From: Actinoplanes missouriensis 431
GTDB taxonomy: Bacteria > Actinomycetota > Actinomycetes > Mycobacteriales > Micromonosporaceae
Direction of reading: 5' to 3'
DNA length: 64,000 nucleotides
Assembly (NCBI RefSeq): GCF_000284295.1
Contig: NC_017093.1
Span: 1,674,001-1,738,000, forward strand
This document shows, in pieces, positions 9,034 to 23,496 of the stretch (position 1 is its first letter; each line of letters opens with the position of its first letter). Below the pieces are notes generated by a model. That model saw only the letters and a list, made by a program, of their open reading frames with translations, made no database searches and had not been told where the DNA came from. A program made the position numbers and the translations under genes.

Positions 9034-9894
9034 GTGACATCCGATCAGGCGGAAGCGGGCAGTGGCGGCCCCGCGAAAGCTCCGCAGAACGTTCTCGAGG
9101 AAATCCTCGCCGGTGTGCGTGAGGATGTAGCGGCGCGCCAGGAGCGCACGCCGCTGGAGAAGGTGCGTGAGCTCGCGGCGGCGGCTCCGCCCGCGATCGA
9201 CGCGTACGCCGCGTTGCGCAAGCCCGGCGTGGCGGTGATCGCCGAGGTGAAGCGCTCGTCGCCGTCCAAGGGCACGCTCGCCGACATCCCGGACCCGGCC
9301 GAGCTGGCCGGGGAGTACGCGGCCGGCGGCGCGCGCTGCATCAGCGTGCTCACCGAGGGCCGCTGGTTCGGCGGCTCGCTGGACGACCTCGTCGCCGTGC
9401 GCAAGTCGGTCAAGATCCCGGTCCTGCGCAAGGACTTCGTGGTCTCCAGCTATCAGGTGCACGAGGCGCGGGCACACGGCGCCGACCTGGTGCTGCTGAT
9501 CGTCGCGGCCCTCGAGCAGAACGTTCTGGTCGGCCTCCTGGAGCGCATCGAGTCGCTGGGCATGACCGCCCTCGTCGAGGTGCACAACGAGGAGGAGGCG
9601 GACCGGGCGCTGGAGGCGAACGCGAAGGTCATCGGGGTCAACGCCCGCGACCTGCGCACCCTCGAGGTGGACCGGTCGGTCTTCGAGCGCATCGCGCCGG
9701 GCCTGCCGAACAACGTGGTCAAGATCGCCGAGTCCGGCGTGCGCGGGCCGCACGACCTGATCCGGTACGCGTCCGCCGGCGCCGACGCGGTGCTGGTCGG
9801 CGAGGGCCTGGTCACCCAGAAGTCGCCGCGGGACGCGGTGGCCGAACTGGTGAACGCGGGCAACCACCCGGCGACGCCCCGGCCGGTCCGATGA
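9034..9894 (+). CDS. trpC: indole-3-glycerol phosphate synthase
   Basis: A 286-residue TIM-barrel enzyme that converts CdRP to indole-3-glycerol phosphate. Hallmarks: [11 protein letters not shown] with the catalytic Lys, [50 protein letters not shown] and VLVGEGLV. Monofunctional; no TrpF domain is fused. GTG is chosen as the start because GGGAG lies 7 bases upstream; a longer N-terminus would be non-conserved. The stop overlaps trpB (ATGA). Confidence 0.97.
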   Translation: MTSDQAEAGSGGPAKAPQNVLEEILAGVREDVAARQERTPLEKVRELAAAAPPAIDAYAALRKPGVAVIAEVKRSSPSKGTLADIPDPAELAGEYAAGGARCISVLTEGRWFGGSLDDLVAVRKSVKIPVLRKDFVVSSYQVHEARAHGADLVLLIVAALEQNVLVGLLERIESLGMTALVEVHNEEEADRALEANAKVIGVNARDLRTLEVDRSVFERIAPGLPNNVVKIAESGVRGPHDLIRYASAGADAVLVGEGLVTQKSPRDAVAELVNAGNHPATPRPVR

Positions 9895-11132
9895 CCGCGC
9901 CCTCGCTTCCCGACCTGGCCGGTCACTTCGGGCGGTACGGCGGCCGGTTCGTGCCGGAAGCGCTGATCAAGGCGCTGGACGAGCTGGACGCGGCGTACCG
10001 CTCGGCGAAGGCGGACCCGGAGTTCCAGGCCCGGTTCCAGGACCTGCTGCTCAACTACGCCGGCGTGCCGTCCCTGCTGTACCGGGCGACCCGGCTCTCC
10101 GAGGCGCTCGGCGCGGAGATCCTGCTGAAGCGGGAGGACCTGAACCACACCGGCGCCCACAAGGTGCGCAACGTGCTGGGTCAGGCGCTGCTCGCCAAGC
10201 GGATGGGCAAGCCCCGGGTGATCGCCGAGACCGGCGCCGGCCAGCACGGTGTCGCGAGCGCCACGGCGGCCGCGCTGCTCGACCTCGAGTGCGTGGTCTA
10301 CATGGGCGAGATGGACACCGAGCGGCAGGCGCTCAACGTGGCCCGGATGCGGATGCTCGGCGCCACCGTGGTCCCGGTGACGAACGGCTCGCGCACCCTG
10401 AAGGACGCGCTCAACGAGGCGCTCCGCGACTGGGTGACGACCGTCGACACCACCCACTACCTGCTCGGCACCGCGGCCGGGCCGCACCCGTTCCCGGAGC
10501 TGGTCCGCGACTTCGTCGGCGGCATCGGCGTCGAGGCGCGGGCGCAGTGCCTGGAGCTGACCGGCAGGCTGCCGGACGCCGTGGCGGCCTGTGTCGGCGG
10601 CGGCTCCAACGCCATCGGCATCTTCCACGCGTTCGTGCCCGATTCCTCGGTTCGCCTCTACGGCTTCGAGGCCGGCGGCGACGGCGTGGAGACCGGCCGG
10701 CACGCGGCGTCGATCACCGGTGGCTCGGTGGGCGTGCTGCACGGCAACCGGACGTACCTGCTGCAGGACGACGACGGGCAGACCATCGAGTCGCACTCGA
10801 TCTCGGCGGGCCTGGACTACCCGGGCGTCGGCCCGGAGCATGCCTGGCTGCACGACACCGGGCGGGCGTCCTACGAGCCGGTCACCGATGCCGAGGCGAT
10901 GGCGGCGTTCCAGCTGCTCTGCCGCACCGAGGGGATCATCCCGGCGATCGAGAGCTCACACGCCCTGGCCGGGGCCGCGAAGATCGCGCCGCGGCTGCGC
11001 GAGGAGCTGGGCCGGACCCCGACCATCGTGATCAACCTGTCCGGGCGCGGCGACAAGGACGTGCACACGGCCGGCGCCTACTTCGGCATCCTCGACCCGG
11101 TCGAGACGGTCGTCCCCGGGGAGAACACGTGA
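9891..11132 (+). CDS. trpB: tryptophan synthase beta chain
   Basis: A 413-residue PLP enzyme joining indole and serine to give tryptophan, partner of TrpA. The PLP lysine lies in [14 protein letters not shown], the phosphate-binding loop is GGGSNAIG, and [20 protein letters not shown] and [10 protein letters not shown] are typical TrpB1 motifs. It is the standard, TrpA-dependent type rather than TrpB2. Overlaps trpC by ATGA and trpA by GTGA, so the three genes form one coupled unit. Confidence 0.98.
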   Translation: MTAPSLPDLAGHFGRYGGRFVPEALIKALDELDAAYRSAKADPEFQARFQDLLLNYAGVPSLLYRATRLSEALGAEILLKREDLNHTGAHKVRNVLGQALLAKRMGKPRVIAETGAGQHGVASATAAALLDLECVVYMGEMDTERQALNVARMRMLGATVVPVTNGSRTLKDALNEALRDWVTTVDTTHYLLGTAAGPHPFPELVRDFVGGIGVEARAQCLELTGRLPDAVAACVGGGSNAIGIFHAFVPDSSVRLYGFEAGGDGVETGRHAASITGGSVGVLHGNRTYLLQDDDGQTIESHSISAGLDYPGVGPEHAWLHDTGRASYEPVTDAEAMAAFQLLCRTEGIIPAIESSHALAGAAKIAPRLREELGRTPTIVINLSGRGDKDVHTAGAYFGILDPVETVVPGENT

Positions 11133-11968
11133 GTAGCTCTGCTAACCCCGCGGCGGAAAACCGAATGCAAAACCGTATTGGGGCGACCTTCGAGAAGGCG
11201 AAGTCCGAGAACCGCGCGGTGCTGGTCGGCTGCATGCCGGCCGGCTTCCCGACGGTCGACGACAGCATCGAGCAGATGATCGAGATGCACCGTGCGGGGT
11301 GCGACGTCATCGAGGTCGAGATGCCGTACTCGGACCCGGTCATGGACGGCCCGGTGATCCAGAAAGCGAGCGACATCGCGCTCGCCAACGGTGTCCGCAC
11401 CAGGGACACCCTGAAGATCATCGACGCGGTCTCGTCGGCCGGCGCCACCGTGGTGCTGATGACCTACTGGAACCCGATCGAGAAGTACGGTGTCGACGCG
11501 TTCGCCCGTGACCTCGCGGCGGCCGGGGCCACCGGGCTGATCACGCCCGACCTGATCCCGGACGAGGCGGGCGAGTGGATCGACGCTTCAGATCAACACC
11601 ACATCGACCGTACGTTCCTGGTCGCGCCGAGCTCGACCGACGAGCGCATCGCGATGACCCTCGCGAACTGCCGCGGTTTCGTCTACGCCACCGCGCTGAT
11701 GGGCGTGACCGGCGCCCGTACCTCGGTCTCCTCCCAGGCTCCGGAGCTGGTGGCCCGGATCCGGGCGACCGATCCCTCGATGCCGATCGGGGTGGGTCTC
11801 GGTGTCGGCAACGGCGCACAGGCCGCCGAGGTGGCGGCGTTCGCCGACGGGGTGATCGTCGGCAGCGCGCTGATCCGCTGCGTGCTCGAGGCACCGGACC
11901 GCAAGACCGGGCTGGAGCGGCTTCGCGCCCTGAGCGCTGAACTGGCCGAAGGCGTACGCACCCGCTGA
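11129..11968 (+). CDS. trpA: tryptophan synthase alpha chain
   Basis: A 279-residue TIM barrel that splits indole-3-glycerol phosphate and passes indole to TrpB. The catalytic Glu and Asp lie in [20 protein letters not shown]; the C-terminal phosphate site is [13 protein letters not shown] and DGVIVGSAL. The GTG start overlaps the trpB stop. An internal ATG 12 codons later (MQNRIGATF) would give a length closer to typical TrpA and cannot be excluded. Confidence 0.96.
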   Translation: MSSSANPAAENRMQNRIGATFEKAKSENRAVLVGCMPAGFPTVDDSIEQMIEMHRAGCDVIEVEMPYSDPVMDGPVIQKASDIALANGVRTRDTLKIIDAVSSAGATVVLMTYWNPIEKYGVDAFARDLAAAGATGLITPDLIPDEAGEWIDASDQHHIDRTFLVAPSSTDERIAMTLANCRGFVYATALMGVTGARTSVSSQAPELVARIRATDPSMPIGVGLGVGNGAQAAEVAAFADGVIVGSALIRCVLEAPDRKTGLERLRALSAELAEGVRTR

Positions 11969-12058
11969 GAAAGCGCTGAGACGCCGGGCACGGCTTTATG
12001 AAATCGGAGCCCTGCCCGGCACTCATCTCTCAGTATCGCGGCGGTAGCGTGTGCACCC

Positions 12059-13174
12059 GTGAACATCGCCGCCATCCCCAGCCCGACGACGTCCGTGTGG
12101 CATCTCGGACCCTTCCCGCTTCGGGCCTACGCGCTGTGCATCATCGCCGGCATGGTCGTCGCCACGCTCCTGATGGAGAAGCGCCTGCGCAACCGTGGTG
12201 TGGCCCCGTGGACCTCGCTGGACATGGTCGTGTGGGCGGTGCCGTTCGGCATCATCGGCGCCCGGATCTACCACCTGATCACCTCGCCGCAGGACTACTT
12301 CGGCGCCGGTGGCGACCCGATCCGCGCCTTCTACATCTGGGAGGGCGGCCTCGGCATCTGGGGCGCGGTGGCCGGCGGCGCGCTCGGCGCCTGGATCGCG
12401 GCCCGGCAAATCGGCCTGCCGCTGAGCGTCTTCGCCGACGCGCTCGCCCCGGCGCTGCCGGTGGCCCAGGCGCTCGGCCGGATCGGCAACTGGTTCAACA
12501 ACGAGCTCTACGGCAAGGTCACCACGCTGCCGTGGGGCCTCGAGATCCACGAGATGGACTCGGCCAACCCCGGCCACGCCACCGTGATCGACGGCGAGCC
12601 GGTCACCAAGCCGGAGCTCTATCACCCCACCTTCCTGTACGAGGCGATCTGGGACCTCGGCATCGCCGGTGTGGTGTGGCTGCTGGACCGGAAGTTCAAG
12701 TTCGGCCGTGGACGGGCGTTCGCGCTCTACGTGATGCTCTACACCGCCGGGCGCGCCTGGATCGAGATGCTGCGCACCGACGAGGCGAACCACTTCTTCG
12801 GCATCCGGCTCAACGTGTTCACCGCGATCATCCTGTTCCTGGCGGCGGCGGTGTACTTCGTGGTGGTGCGCGGCCCCCGGGAGTACGTGGTGCCGATCGA
12901 CGCGCCGTCCTCCGCGGAGGCTGTCGCGGGGAATGCCTCGGAAGATGTCTCGCAGGTGGACGTCACGGCTGGTGGCGGTGCTGCCGCGAAGACGCCGACC
13001 GCGTATCAGGTGGTGGACGAGGAGCGGTTCCGGGAGTACCAGCGGACCGGGATCTTGGCGCCCGTCGCCGCGTCCTCTCCCACGGGATCTTCCGCGGAGT
13101 CAGCGTCAGGGTCGGAGTCCGGGTCGGAGTCGGAGTCGGTTCCGACCGCCTCCTCGCCGGACGACAAGAACTGA
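12059..13174 (+). CDS. lgt: prolipoprotein diacylglyceryl transferase
   Basis: A 371-residue membrane enzyme that attaches diacylglycerol to the lipobox Cys of prelipoproteins. The Lgt signature LGRIGNWFNNELYG is present, as are YIWEGGLGIWGAVAGG and YTAGRAWIEMLRTDEA. Seven membrane helices fill about residues 15-280. The last ~90 residues form a hydrophilic Ser/Glu-rich tail, a common actinobacterial extension. The GTG start lies 8 bases after a possible -10 element (TAGCGT, 12045-12050), suggesting a leaderless transcript. Client lipoproteins in the window include LivK and the Rieske protein. Confidence 0.96.
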   Translation: MNIAAIPSPTTSVWHLGPFPLRAYALCIIAGMVVATLLMEKRLRNRGVAPWTSLDMVVWAVPFGIIGARIYHLITSPQDYFGAGGDPIRAFYIWEGGLGIWGAVAGGALGAWIAARQIGLPLSVFADALAPALPVAQALGRIGNWFNNELYGKVTTLPWGLEIHEMDSANPGHATVIDGEPVTKPELYHPTFLYEAIWDLGIAGVVWLLDRKFKFGRGRAFALYVMLYTAGRAWIEMLRTDEANHFFGIRLNVFTAIILFLAAAVYFVVVRGPREYVVPIDAPSSAEAVAGNASEDVSQVDVTAGGGAAAKTPTAYQVVDEERFREYQRTGILAPVAASSPTGSSAESASGSESGSESESVPTASSPDDKN

Positions 13175-13189
13175 CCACCGGCCCGCGTC

Positions 13190-13411
13190 ATGCGTACGGC
13201 TGTGGTCGTCGGCGCGGCCATGTCCGGGCTCGCCGCAGCCGGGGCGCTCTCCCGGACCGGTTGGCGGGTCGTCGTCCTGGAACGCGCGGAACGGGTCGCG
13301 GCGCCCCGGGCCGCCGTCGTGCTCCGGCCCAACGGCCAGCGCGATCCGGACCGGCTTCGAGGTGACGACCGTGGCGGCCGGCCGGACCGGCGTCCCGCCG
13401 CCGAAACCTGA
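13190..13411 (+). pseudogene. remnant of an FAD-dependent monooxygenase (N-terminus only)
   Basis: The 73 codons begin with a clear FAD-binding Rossmann start (VVVGAAMSGLAAAGALSRTGWRVVVLERAE, then VVLRPNGQ) as in PHBH-type monooxygenases, about 15 bases after lgt. After ~50 residues the similarity fades and the frame stops. No catalytic middle or C-terminal GD motif follows in any frame before the next gene. The first glycine motif is also altered (GAAMSG for GAGxxG). Read as a truncated, decayed gene; a functional small protein is unlikely. Confidence 0.6.
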
Positions 13412-13682
13412 ACCCGGCAGCGGACTGGTCCCCGCCGGACTGACGGCCGCGGCGGCGCGGCGGGGCTCCGTGGTGGTGTGCGGCCCGCGGCGACCCGTGG
13501 GGCTGGCGATGCCGGCGGGGCGGGAGATCAGATTGTGGGAACGCAAATCACTCGATCGGTGGTGCGGGCGGCAGCGCTGTGAGCGTTCACAATGATCATG
13601 AAGGTAAGGATCGAATATGGCCCGACTGCTTACCCCGTACCAGATGGTGGGAAGAGTGAGATAGTCGCCCGGGCCCGGAAGA

Positions 13683-14555
13683 TCACAGGGACGCGGCCGC
13701 CGGTGACGCGATGCAGGCGGTGCCCACCCGGCGGAACCCGACGCGGGTGTAGAGGCGGGCCACGTCGTCGTCCCCGGCCGACAGCAGGACGAGATCGACC
13801 CCGGTCGCCAGCAGCCGGCCGGTGAGCGTGGCGGTGAGCTGCGACGCGTACCCCCGGTTGCGGGCCGACGGCAGGGTCGCGACGCCGACGATCTCCGCGA
13901 CGTCGCCGACGCGCTGGCCGGTCGCGGTGGCGAGGATGCCGTCGTCGGGGGACTCGGCGACGGCTGTGATGTAGTCGCCGGTCTCGAACATGGCCCGCGC
14001 GTGCCGCACCGCCTCCTCGCTCGGCGCCTCGGCCGCGTCCCGCTCGGCGGGGCCGGCACCGTCGATGACCAGTGTGTTCTCCGCCATCTCCAGGGGCGCG
14101 CGGTAGGCCGGCGCGCCGAAGCCGAGGCGGGCGACGGCATGGGAGGCGCCCAGATCGGCGGCGAAGCTGGCGGCTGCCGGGTCCAGATAGCGGATCTTGG
14201 CGCCGCGGATCGGCAGGTCGGGGACGAGCGCCGCGGGGTCCAGCACCAGCAGGGGAGCCAGCAACACGTCCAGCCCGGCCGAACGGGCCACCGGGAGCAG
14301 GTCCGGCATGCTCTCGTGAACCCACTCGAAAGCCTCGGGAACGCCCAGGTCGCGCTGCCGGCGGCGGGTTTCGACGAGGTCTGCCGCCGAAGGGGTGTGC
14401 GAACCCGGCCGCGGACGGGCATAGTAGGGCCAGCCCTCTCCCTCGCGGACGAAGAGAGTCAGCGCACCGATCTCCTCGATCCGCGCCCAGGGGCGGGGCA
14501 AAGCGTCGTAGAACCGTTCGAGTCGGTCGAAGAGGCCGGAATCCACTGGCGCCAT
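13683..14555 (-). CDS. GNAT-family N-acetyltransferase
   Basis: A 290-residue protein with a C-terminal GNAT fold (residues ~185-285). The acetyl-CoA loop reads GVATLPSARNRGYASQL, fitting the Q/R-x-x-G-x-G/A motif, and is followed by LLSAGDDDVARLYTRVGFRRVGT, the usual last strand-helix. The N-terminal ~150 residues look like a degenerate second GNAT-like domain. The substrate is unknown; small-molecule or protein acetylation are both possible. It stands alone, convergent to the FAD remnant. Confidence 0.85.
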   Translation of the reverse strand: MAPVDSGLFDRLERFYDALPRPWARIEEIGALTLFVREGEGWPYYARPRPGSHTPSAADLVETRRRQRDLGVPEAFEWVHESMPDLLPVARSAGLDVLLAPLLVLDPAALVPDLPIRGAKIRYLDPAAASFAADLGASHAVARLGFGAPAYRAPLEMAENTLVIDGAGPAERDAAEAPSEEAVRHARAMFETGDYITAVAESPDDGILATATGQRVGDVAEIVGVATLPSARNRGYASQLTATLTGRLLATGVDLVLLSAGDDDVARLYTRVGFRRVGTACIASPAAASL

Positions 14556-14735
14556 CGCGCGAGACTACCGGTCCCGGCACCGGCTGTGCTATTCAGTTCC
14601 TCCGCCTATCGGTGCGAGGTGTGACCAATCCGCATCTGGCGGAGATCAGTGTCTCTTAACGTAGACTCGAGAGACTTTGCAGGGCCGACGTCGTCCCGAC
14701 CTCAGAATGAAACACCAGTGACGACAGGAGGCCCG

Positions 14736-19281
<4,546 letters not shown>

Positions 19282-19289
<8 letters not shown>

Positions 19290-20751
19290 TCCGAACGGTT
19301 TCCTCCGCTACGAGCGGCAGCTGCCGAAGCGCCGCCCGGTCTCGCTGCGGATCATGGACTGGAAAGAGGTGTACCCGCCGGCGGGCGAGGAGCTCATCCG
19401 CGACCAGGCCACCCGCTGCATGGACTGCGGCATCCCGTTCTGCCACGACGGCTGCCCGCTCGGCAACCGGATCCCGGACTGGAACGACCTGGTCCGTACC
19501 GGGAACTGGGAGTCGGCGATCGAGTCGCTGCACGCCACCAACAACTTCCCGGAGTTCACCGGCCGGCTCTGCCCGGCGCCGTGCGAGGCGGCCTGCGTGC
19601 TGGGCATCGCCGACGACCCGGTGACCATCAAGCAGGTCGAGGTGGAGATCGCGAACCACGCCTTCGGGCGCGGTCTCGTGCCGCAGCCGGCCCCGGCGTC
19701 GTCCGGTAAGTCGGTCGCGGTGGTCGGTTCCGGTCCGGCCGGCCTGGCGGCCGCCCAGCAGCTGGCGCGAGCCGGTCACGCGGTCACGGTCTACGAGCGC
19801 GACGACCGCATCGGCGGCCTCCTCCGGTACGGGATCCCCGACTTCAAGATCGAGAAGGATGTCATCGACACCCGTCTCGCGCAGATGGAGGCCGAGGGCG
19901 TCGTCTTCCAGACCGGGGTGAACGTCGGCGCCGACGTCACCGCCGACGACCTGCGGGAGCGTTACGACGCGGTGCTGCTGGCCGCGGGCGCGCTGGCCGG
20001 CCGGGACACCCCGGACACGCCGGGCCGCCACCTCAAGGGCGTGCACCTCGCGATGGAGCACCTGGTCCCGGCGAACCGGATCGTCGCCGGCCTGCAGGAC
20101 ACCACGCCGATCGACGCCAAGGGCAAGCACGTGATCATCATCGGCGGCGGCGACACCGGCGCCGACTGCCTCGGTGTCGCGCACCGCCAGGGCGCCGCGT
20201 CGGTGACCCAGCTCGACCAGTACCCGCTGCCCCCGGAGGCGCGGACCGGCCTCAACGACCCGTGGCCGACCTGGCCGCTGATCCTGCGCAACTACGCCGC
20301 GCACGAGGAAGGTGGCGACCGCGTGTTCGGCGTGGCCGTGCAGGAATTCGTCGGCGACGCCGACGGCAACCTCACCGCCATCCGGATCGCGAACGTCCAG
20401 GTGCAGCGCATCGACGGCGTCCGCACGGTGGTCGTCGAGCCGGGTTCGGAGCGCGAGTTGCGCGCCGACCTGGTCCTTCTCGCCATCGGTTTCGAGGGTA
20501 CGGAGGATCAGCCGCTCCTCGCCCAGTTCGGGCTCGAGCGCAACCGGCGCAACGTGCTGGACGCCAATCGGCAGTGGCAGACCGAGGCGGACGGCGTGTT
20601 CGTCGCCGGTGACATGCACAAGGGCGCTTCGCTGATCGTCTGGGCGATCGCCGAGGGCCGGGCCGCCGCCGCGGCGATCCACGATTACCTGGGCGCGGCC
20701 GGCGAACTGCCCGCTCCGGTGCGATCGGATTCGCGGCCGCTCTCGGTCTGA
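19282..20751 (+). CDS. gltD: glutamate synthase (NADPH) small subunit
   Basis: A 489-residue GltD that oxidises NADPH and passes electrons through FAD and Fe-S clusters to GltB. The N-terminal cysteines [14 protein letters not shown] and CPAPCEAAC supply two 4Fe-4S clusters. FAD-binding [16 protein letters not shown], the NADPH site [11 protein letters not shown] and the C-terminal [18 protein letters not shown] are all present. The GTG start lies within the end of gltB, so synthesis of both subunits is coupled. Confidence 0.98.
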
Positions 20752-20764
20752 GCAATTCCGTCAC

Positions 20765-20800
20765 GACGGCCCGCCGCATTTTCCGCGGCGGGCCGCCGTC
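20765..20800 (+). terminator. terminator after gltD
   Basis: GACGGCCCGCCGC and GCGGCGGGCCGCCGTC form a strong hairpin with a three-base bulge around an ATTTTCC loop, 14 bases after the gltD stop. The rest of this 338-base gap up to pyk shows no gene, and no promoter could be assigned with confidence. Confidence 0.75.
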
Positions 20801-21089
20801 ATTTCCGGGGCCGCCGGGAAACGCCATTTTGCGCGCTCTCGAAGTAAATTCCGCGGGTGGTTACCGAGCGTTAAGGTGAGCGGCTGTCCGCCCGTACCCG
20901 GATGGGGGTCCGGCATGTGCCGACGGACGCCGGAAGCCGACCGATAAGCTGAACCCCGCGGTCGCCGACGCCCGCCGGACGACGCAGCTCACCCGTGTGG
21001 ACGCGGGTTTGACCTCGCCGTCGACACCCGCAGTTCATGACGTTGCCGGGGGTCGGCCGCCGAGCCGACCGGGGAGAAGGACTAGCCTG

Positions 21090-22529
21090 ATGGCCGTGAC
21101 ACGCCGCGTAAAGATCGTCTGCACGATGGGACCCGCCACCAAGTCGCCGGAGCGCATGCTCGGCCTTGTCGAGGCGGGCATGGACGTGGCCCGGATGAAC
21201 TTCAGCCACGACACCCGTGAGAACCACAAGGAGATGTACGAGCTGGTCCGCTCCGCCGCGGAGCAGACCGGCCGTGCCGTCGCGATCCTCGCTGACCTCC
21301 AGGGCCCGAAGATCCGGCTGGGGAAGTTCGCCGATGGCCCGCACCGCTGGGAGACCGGCGACCGCGTCGTCATCACCAGCGACGACATCCTGGGCACGAA
21401 GGACCGCGTCTCCTGCACCTATACGAAGCTGCCGCAGGAGGTCAAGGCCGGTGACCGGCTCCTGATCGACGACGGCAAGGTCGCGGTCGAGGTGACCGGG
21501 GTCGAGGACGGCAAGGACATCCAGTGCCTGGTCACCGAGGGTGGCCCGGTCAGCAACAACAAGGGTGTCTCGCTGCCGAACGTCGCGGTCAGCGTCCCCG
21601 CGATGAGCGACAAGGACGAGCAGGACCTGCGGTTCGCGCTGAAGCTCGGCGTCGACCTGGTCGCGCTCTCGTTCGTCCGTTCGCCGGAGGACATCAAGCT
21701 GGTCCACGCGGTGATGGATGAGGAGGGCCGCCGGGTCCCGGTCATCGCCAAGGTGGAGAAGCCGGAGGCCGTCGAGCACCTCGAGGCCATCGTGCTCGCC
21801 TTCGACGGCGTCATGGTCGCCCGCGGTGACCTCGGCGTCGAGCTCCCGCTGGACCAGGTCCCGCTGGTGCAGAAGCGTGCCGTGCAGCTCTGCCGGGAGA
21901 ACGCGAAGCCGGTCATCGTCGCGACCCAGATGCTCGACTCCATGATCGAGAACTCGCGCCCGACCCGCGCCGAGGCCTCCGACGTGGCGAACGCGGTGCT
22001 CGACGGCACCGACGCCGTGATGCTCTCCGGCGAGACCAGCGTCGGCAAGTACCCGGTGCTCACCGTCAGCACCATGGCGAAGATCGTCACCACCACCGAG
22101 GCCGGTGGCATGGGCGTCCCGCGTCTGCAGCACGACCCGCGGACCCACGGTGGCGCGCTGACCGTCGCCGCCTCGCAGATCGCCCGCAACATCGGCGCGA
22201 AGGCGCTTGTCGCGTTCTCGCAGACCGGCGACACCGTGCGCCGGCTCGCCCGCCTCCACTGCGACCTGCCGCTCTACGCGTTCACCCCGGTCTCCGAGGT
22301 GCGCAACACGATGGCCGTCAGCTGGGGTGTCGAGACCTTCCTGACCGACTTCGTCGAGCACACCGACGACATGTTCCGTCAGGTCGACGCCAAGATGCTG
22401 GGCCTCGGCCTGGCCAAGCCCGGCGACTACGTGGTCGTCGTGGCCGGCTCCCCGCCGAACGCGCCCGGCTCCACCAACACCCTGCGCGTGCACCAGCTCG
22501 GCTCGCTCGTCGACCCGGCCACGGTGTGA
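21090..22529 (+). CDS. pyk: pyruvate kinase
   Basis: A 479-residue glycolytic enzyme making pyruvate and ATP from phosphoenolpyruvate. Motifs: KIVCTMGPATKSPE, MNFSHDT, ADLQGPKIRLGKF, the catalytic Lys region VIAKVEKPEAVEHLEAI, MVARGDLGVELP, and the conserved ATQMLDSMIENSRPTRAEASDVANAV. A C-terminal allosteric domain is present. Start ATG follows GGGGAGAAGG by about 9 bases; GTG two codons later is an alternative. The stop overlaps tesB (GTGA). Confidence 0.97.
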   Translation: MAVTRRVKIVCTMGPATKSPERMLGLVEAGMDVARMNFSHDTRENHKEMYELVRSAAEQTGRAVAILADLQGPKIRLGKFADGPHRWETGDRVVITSDDILGTKDRVSCTYTKLPQEVKAGDRLLIDDGKVAVEVTGVEDGKDIQCLVTEGGPVSNNKGVSLPNVAVSVPAMSDKDEQDLRFALKLGVDLVALSFVRSPEDIKLVHAVMDEEGRRVPVIAKVEKPEAVEHLEAIVLAFDGVMVARGDLGVELPLDQVPLVQKRAVQLCRENAKPVIVATQMLDSMIENSRPTRAEASDVANAVLDGTDAVMLSGETSVGKYPVLTVSTMAKIVTTTEAGGMGVPRLQHDPRTHGGALTVAASQIARNIGAKALVAFSQTGDTVRRLARLHCDLPLYAFTPVSEVRNTMAVSWGVETFLTDFVEHTDDMFRQVDAKMLGLGLAKPGDYVVVVAGSPPNAPGSTNTLRVHQLGSLVDPATV

Positions 22530-23404
22530 CCTTGCCGATTCAGGGACAGGCCGCGGTCGACCAGCTTCTGGATCTGCTCGATCTGGAGCAGGTCGACCCG
22601 GCCACCTTCCGGGGCGAGAGCCCGCAGACCGGCGCCCAGCGCGTGTTCGGCGGACAGGTCGCCGGGCAGGCGCTGGTGGCGGCCGGCCGGACGGTGTCCC
22701 CGGACCGGCAGGTGCACTCCCTGCACGGCTACTTCGTCCGGGCCGGCGACCCGAGCGTCCCGATCACGTTCCACGTGGAGACCATCCGGGACGGGCGGTC
22801 GTTCTCGGTGCGCCGCTCGACCGCGAAGCAGCACGACAAGACGATCTTCTTCATGTCGGCGTCGTTCCAGATGCCGGAGGAAGGGCTCGACCACCACACC
22901 CCGCCGCCGACCGGCGTGCCGGCACCGGAGGACGTGCCCACCATGCGCGACTGGGTGGAGCGTTACCCGGAGCGGATGGGCATGTTCAAGTCCTCCCCGC
23001 AGGCCGTCGACGTCCGGTACCTCGGCGTGCCGGGCTGGGTGCCGCCGGGTGACCGCGAGGTCCAGCCCGAGCAGCGGGTGTGGATGCGGATCAACGGCAA
23101 GCTGCCGGACGACCCGCTGATCCACGCGTGCGCGCTGACGTACGCGTCGGACCTGTCCCTGCTCGACGCGGTGCTCTCCACGCACGGCGAGGTGTGGGGC
23201 CCGGGCGGAGTGATCGGCGCGAGCCTGGACCACGCGCTCTGGCTGCACCGGCCGTTCCGGGCCGACGAGTGGTTCCTCTACGACAGCGCGAGCCCGTCCG
23301 CCAGCGGGGCTCGCGGTCTGGCCAGTGGCCGGATGTTCACCCGGGACGGCCGGCACATCGCCAGCGCCGTCCAGGAGGGCCTGCTCCGCCGCGTCGGGGC
23401 TTGA
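22526..23404 (+). CDS. tesB: acyl-CoA thioesterase II
   Basis: A 292-residue double-hotdog thioesterase that hydrolyses acyl-CoA to free acid and CoA. TesB signatures: RVFGGQVAGQALVAAGRTV, HSLHGYFVRAGDPSVPITFHVE, RRSTAKQ, and in the second hotdog ASLDHALWLHRPFRADEWFLYD, with Asp and Gln/Ser expected at the active site. The GTG start overlaps the pyk stop, so the two are coupled. A terminator hairpin follows. Confidence 0.94.
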   Translation: MTLPIQGQAAVDQLLDLLDLEQVDPATFRGESPQTGAQRVFGGQVAGQALVAAGRTVSPDRQVHSLHGYFVRAGDPSVPITFHVETIRDGRSFSVRRSTAKQHDKTIFFMSASFQMPEEGLDHHTPPPTGVPAPEDVPTMRDWVERYPERMGMFKSSPQAVDVRYLGVPGWVPPGDREVQPEQRVWMRINGKLPDDPLIHACALTYASDLSLLDAVLSTHGEVWGPGGVIGASLDHALWLHRPFRADEWFLYDSASPSASGARGLASGRMFTRDGRHIASAVQEGLLRRVGA

Positions 23405-23419
23405 CCTCTCATCGGGGCA

Positions 23420-23480
23420 CCCCGCCGGTCGTGGATCCCGGCCCGGCGACTGGCCGTCTGCGGATCCACCACCGGCGGGG
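23420..23480. terminator. bidirectional terminator
   Basis: Nineteen-base arms, 23420-23438 and 23462-23480, complementary with one mismatch (CCCCGCCGGTCGTGGATCC on the left). Placed between convergent tesB and the membrane-protein gene. Confidence 0.75.
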
Positions 23481-23496
23481 CCGGGGAACAGAGTTC

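Noticed and set aside
13592..13825. Small plus-strand frame opposite the GNAT gene
   Set aside because: It lies mostly antisense to the GNAT C-terminus and its translation is Arg/Pro-rich with no conservation.
20752..21089. Additional small gene between gltD and pyk
   Set aside because: Apart from the terminator the region has no frame with a ribosome-binding site or recognisable sequence; upstream in-frame starts for pyk are non-conserved.
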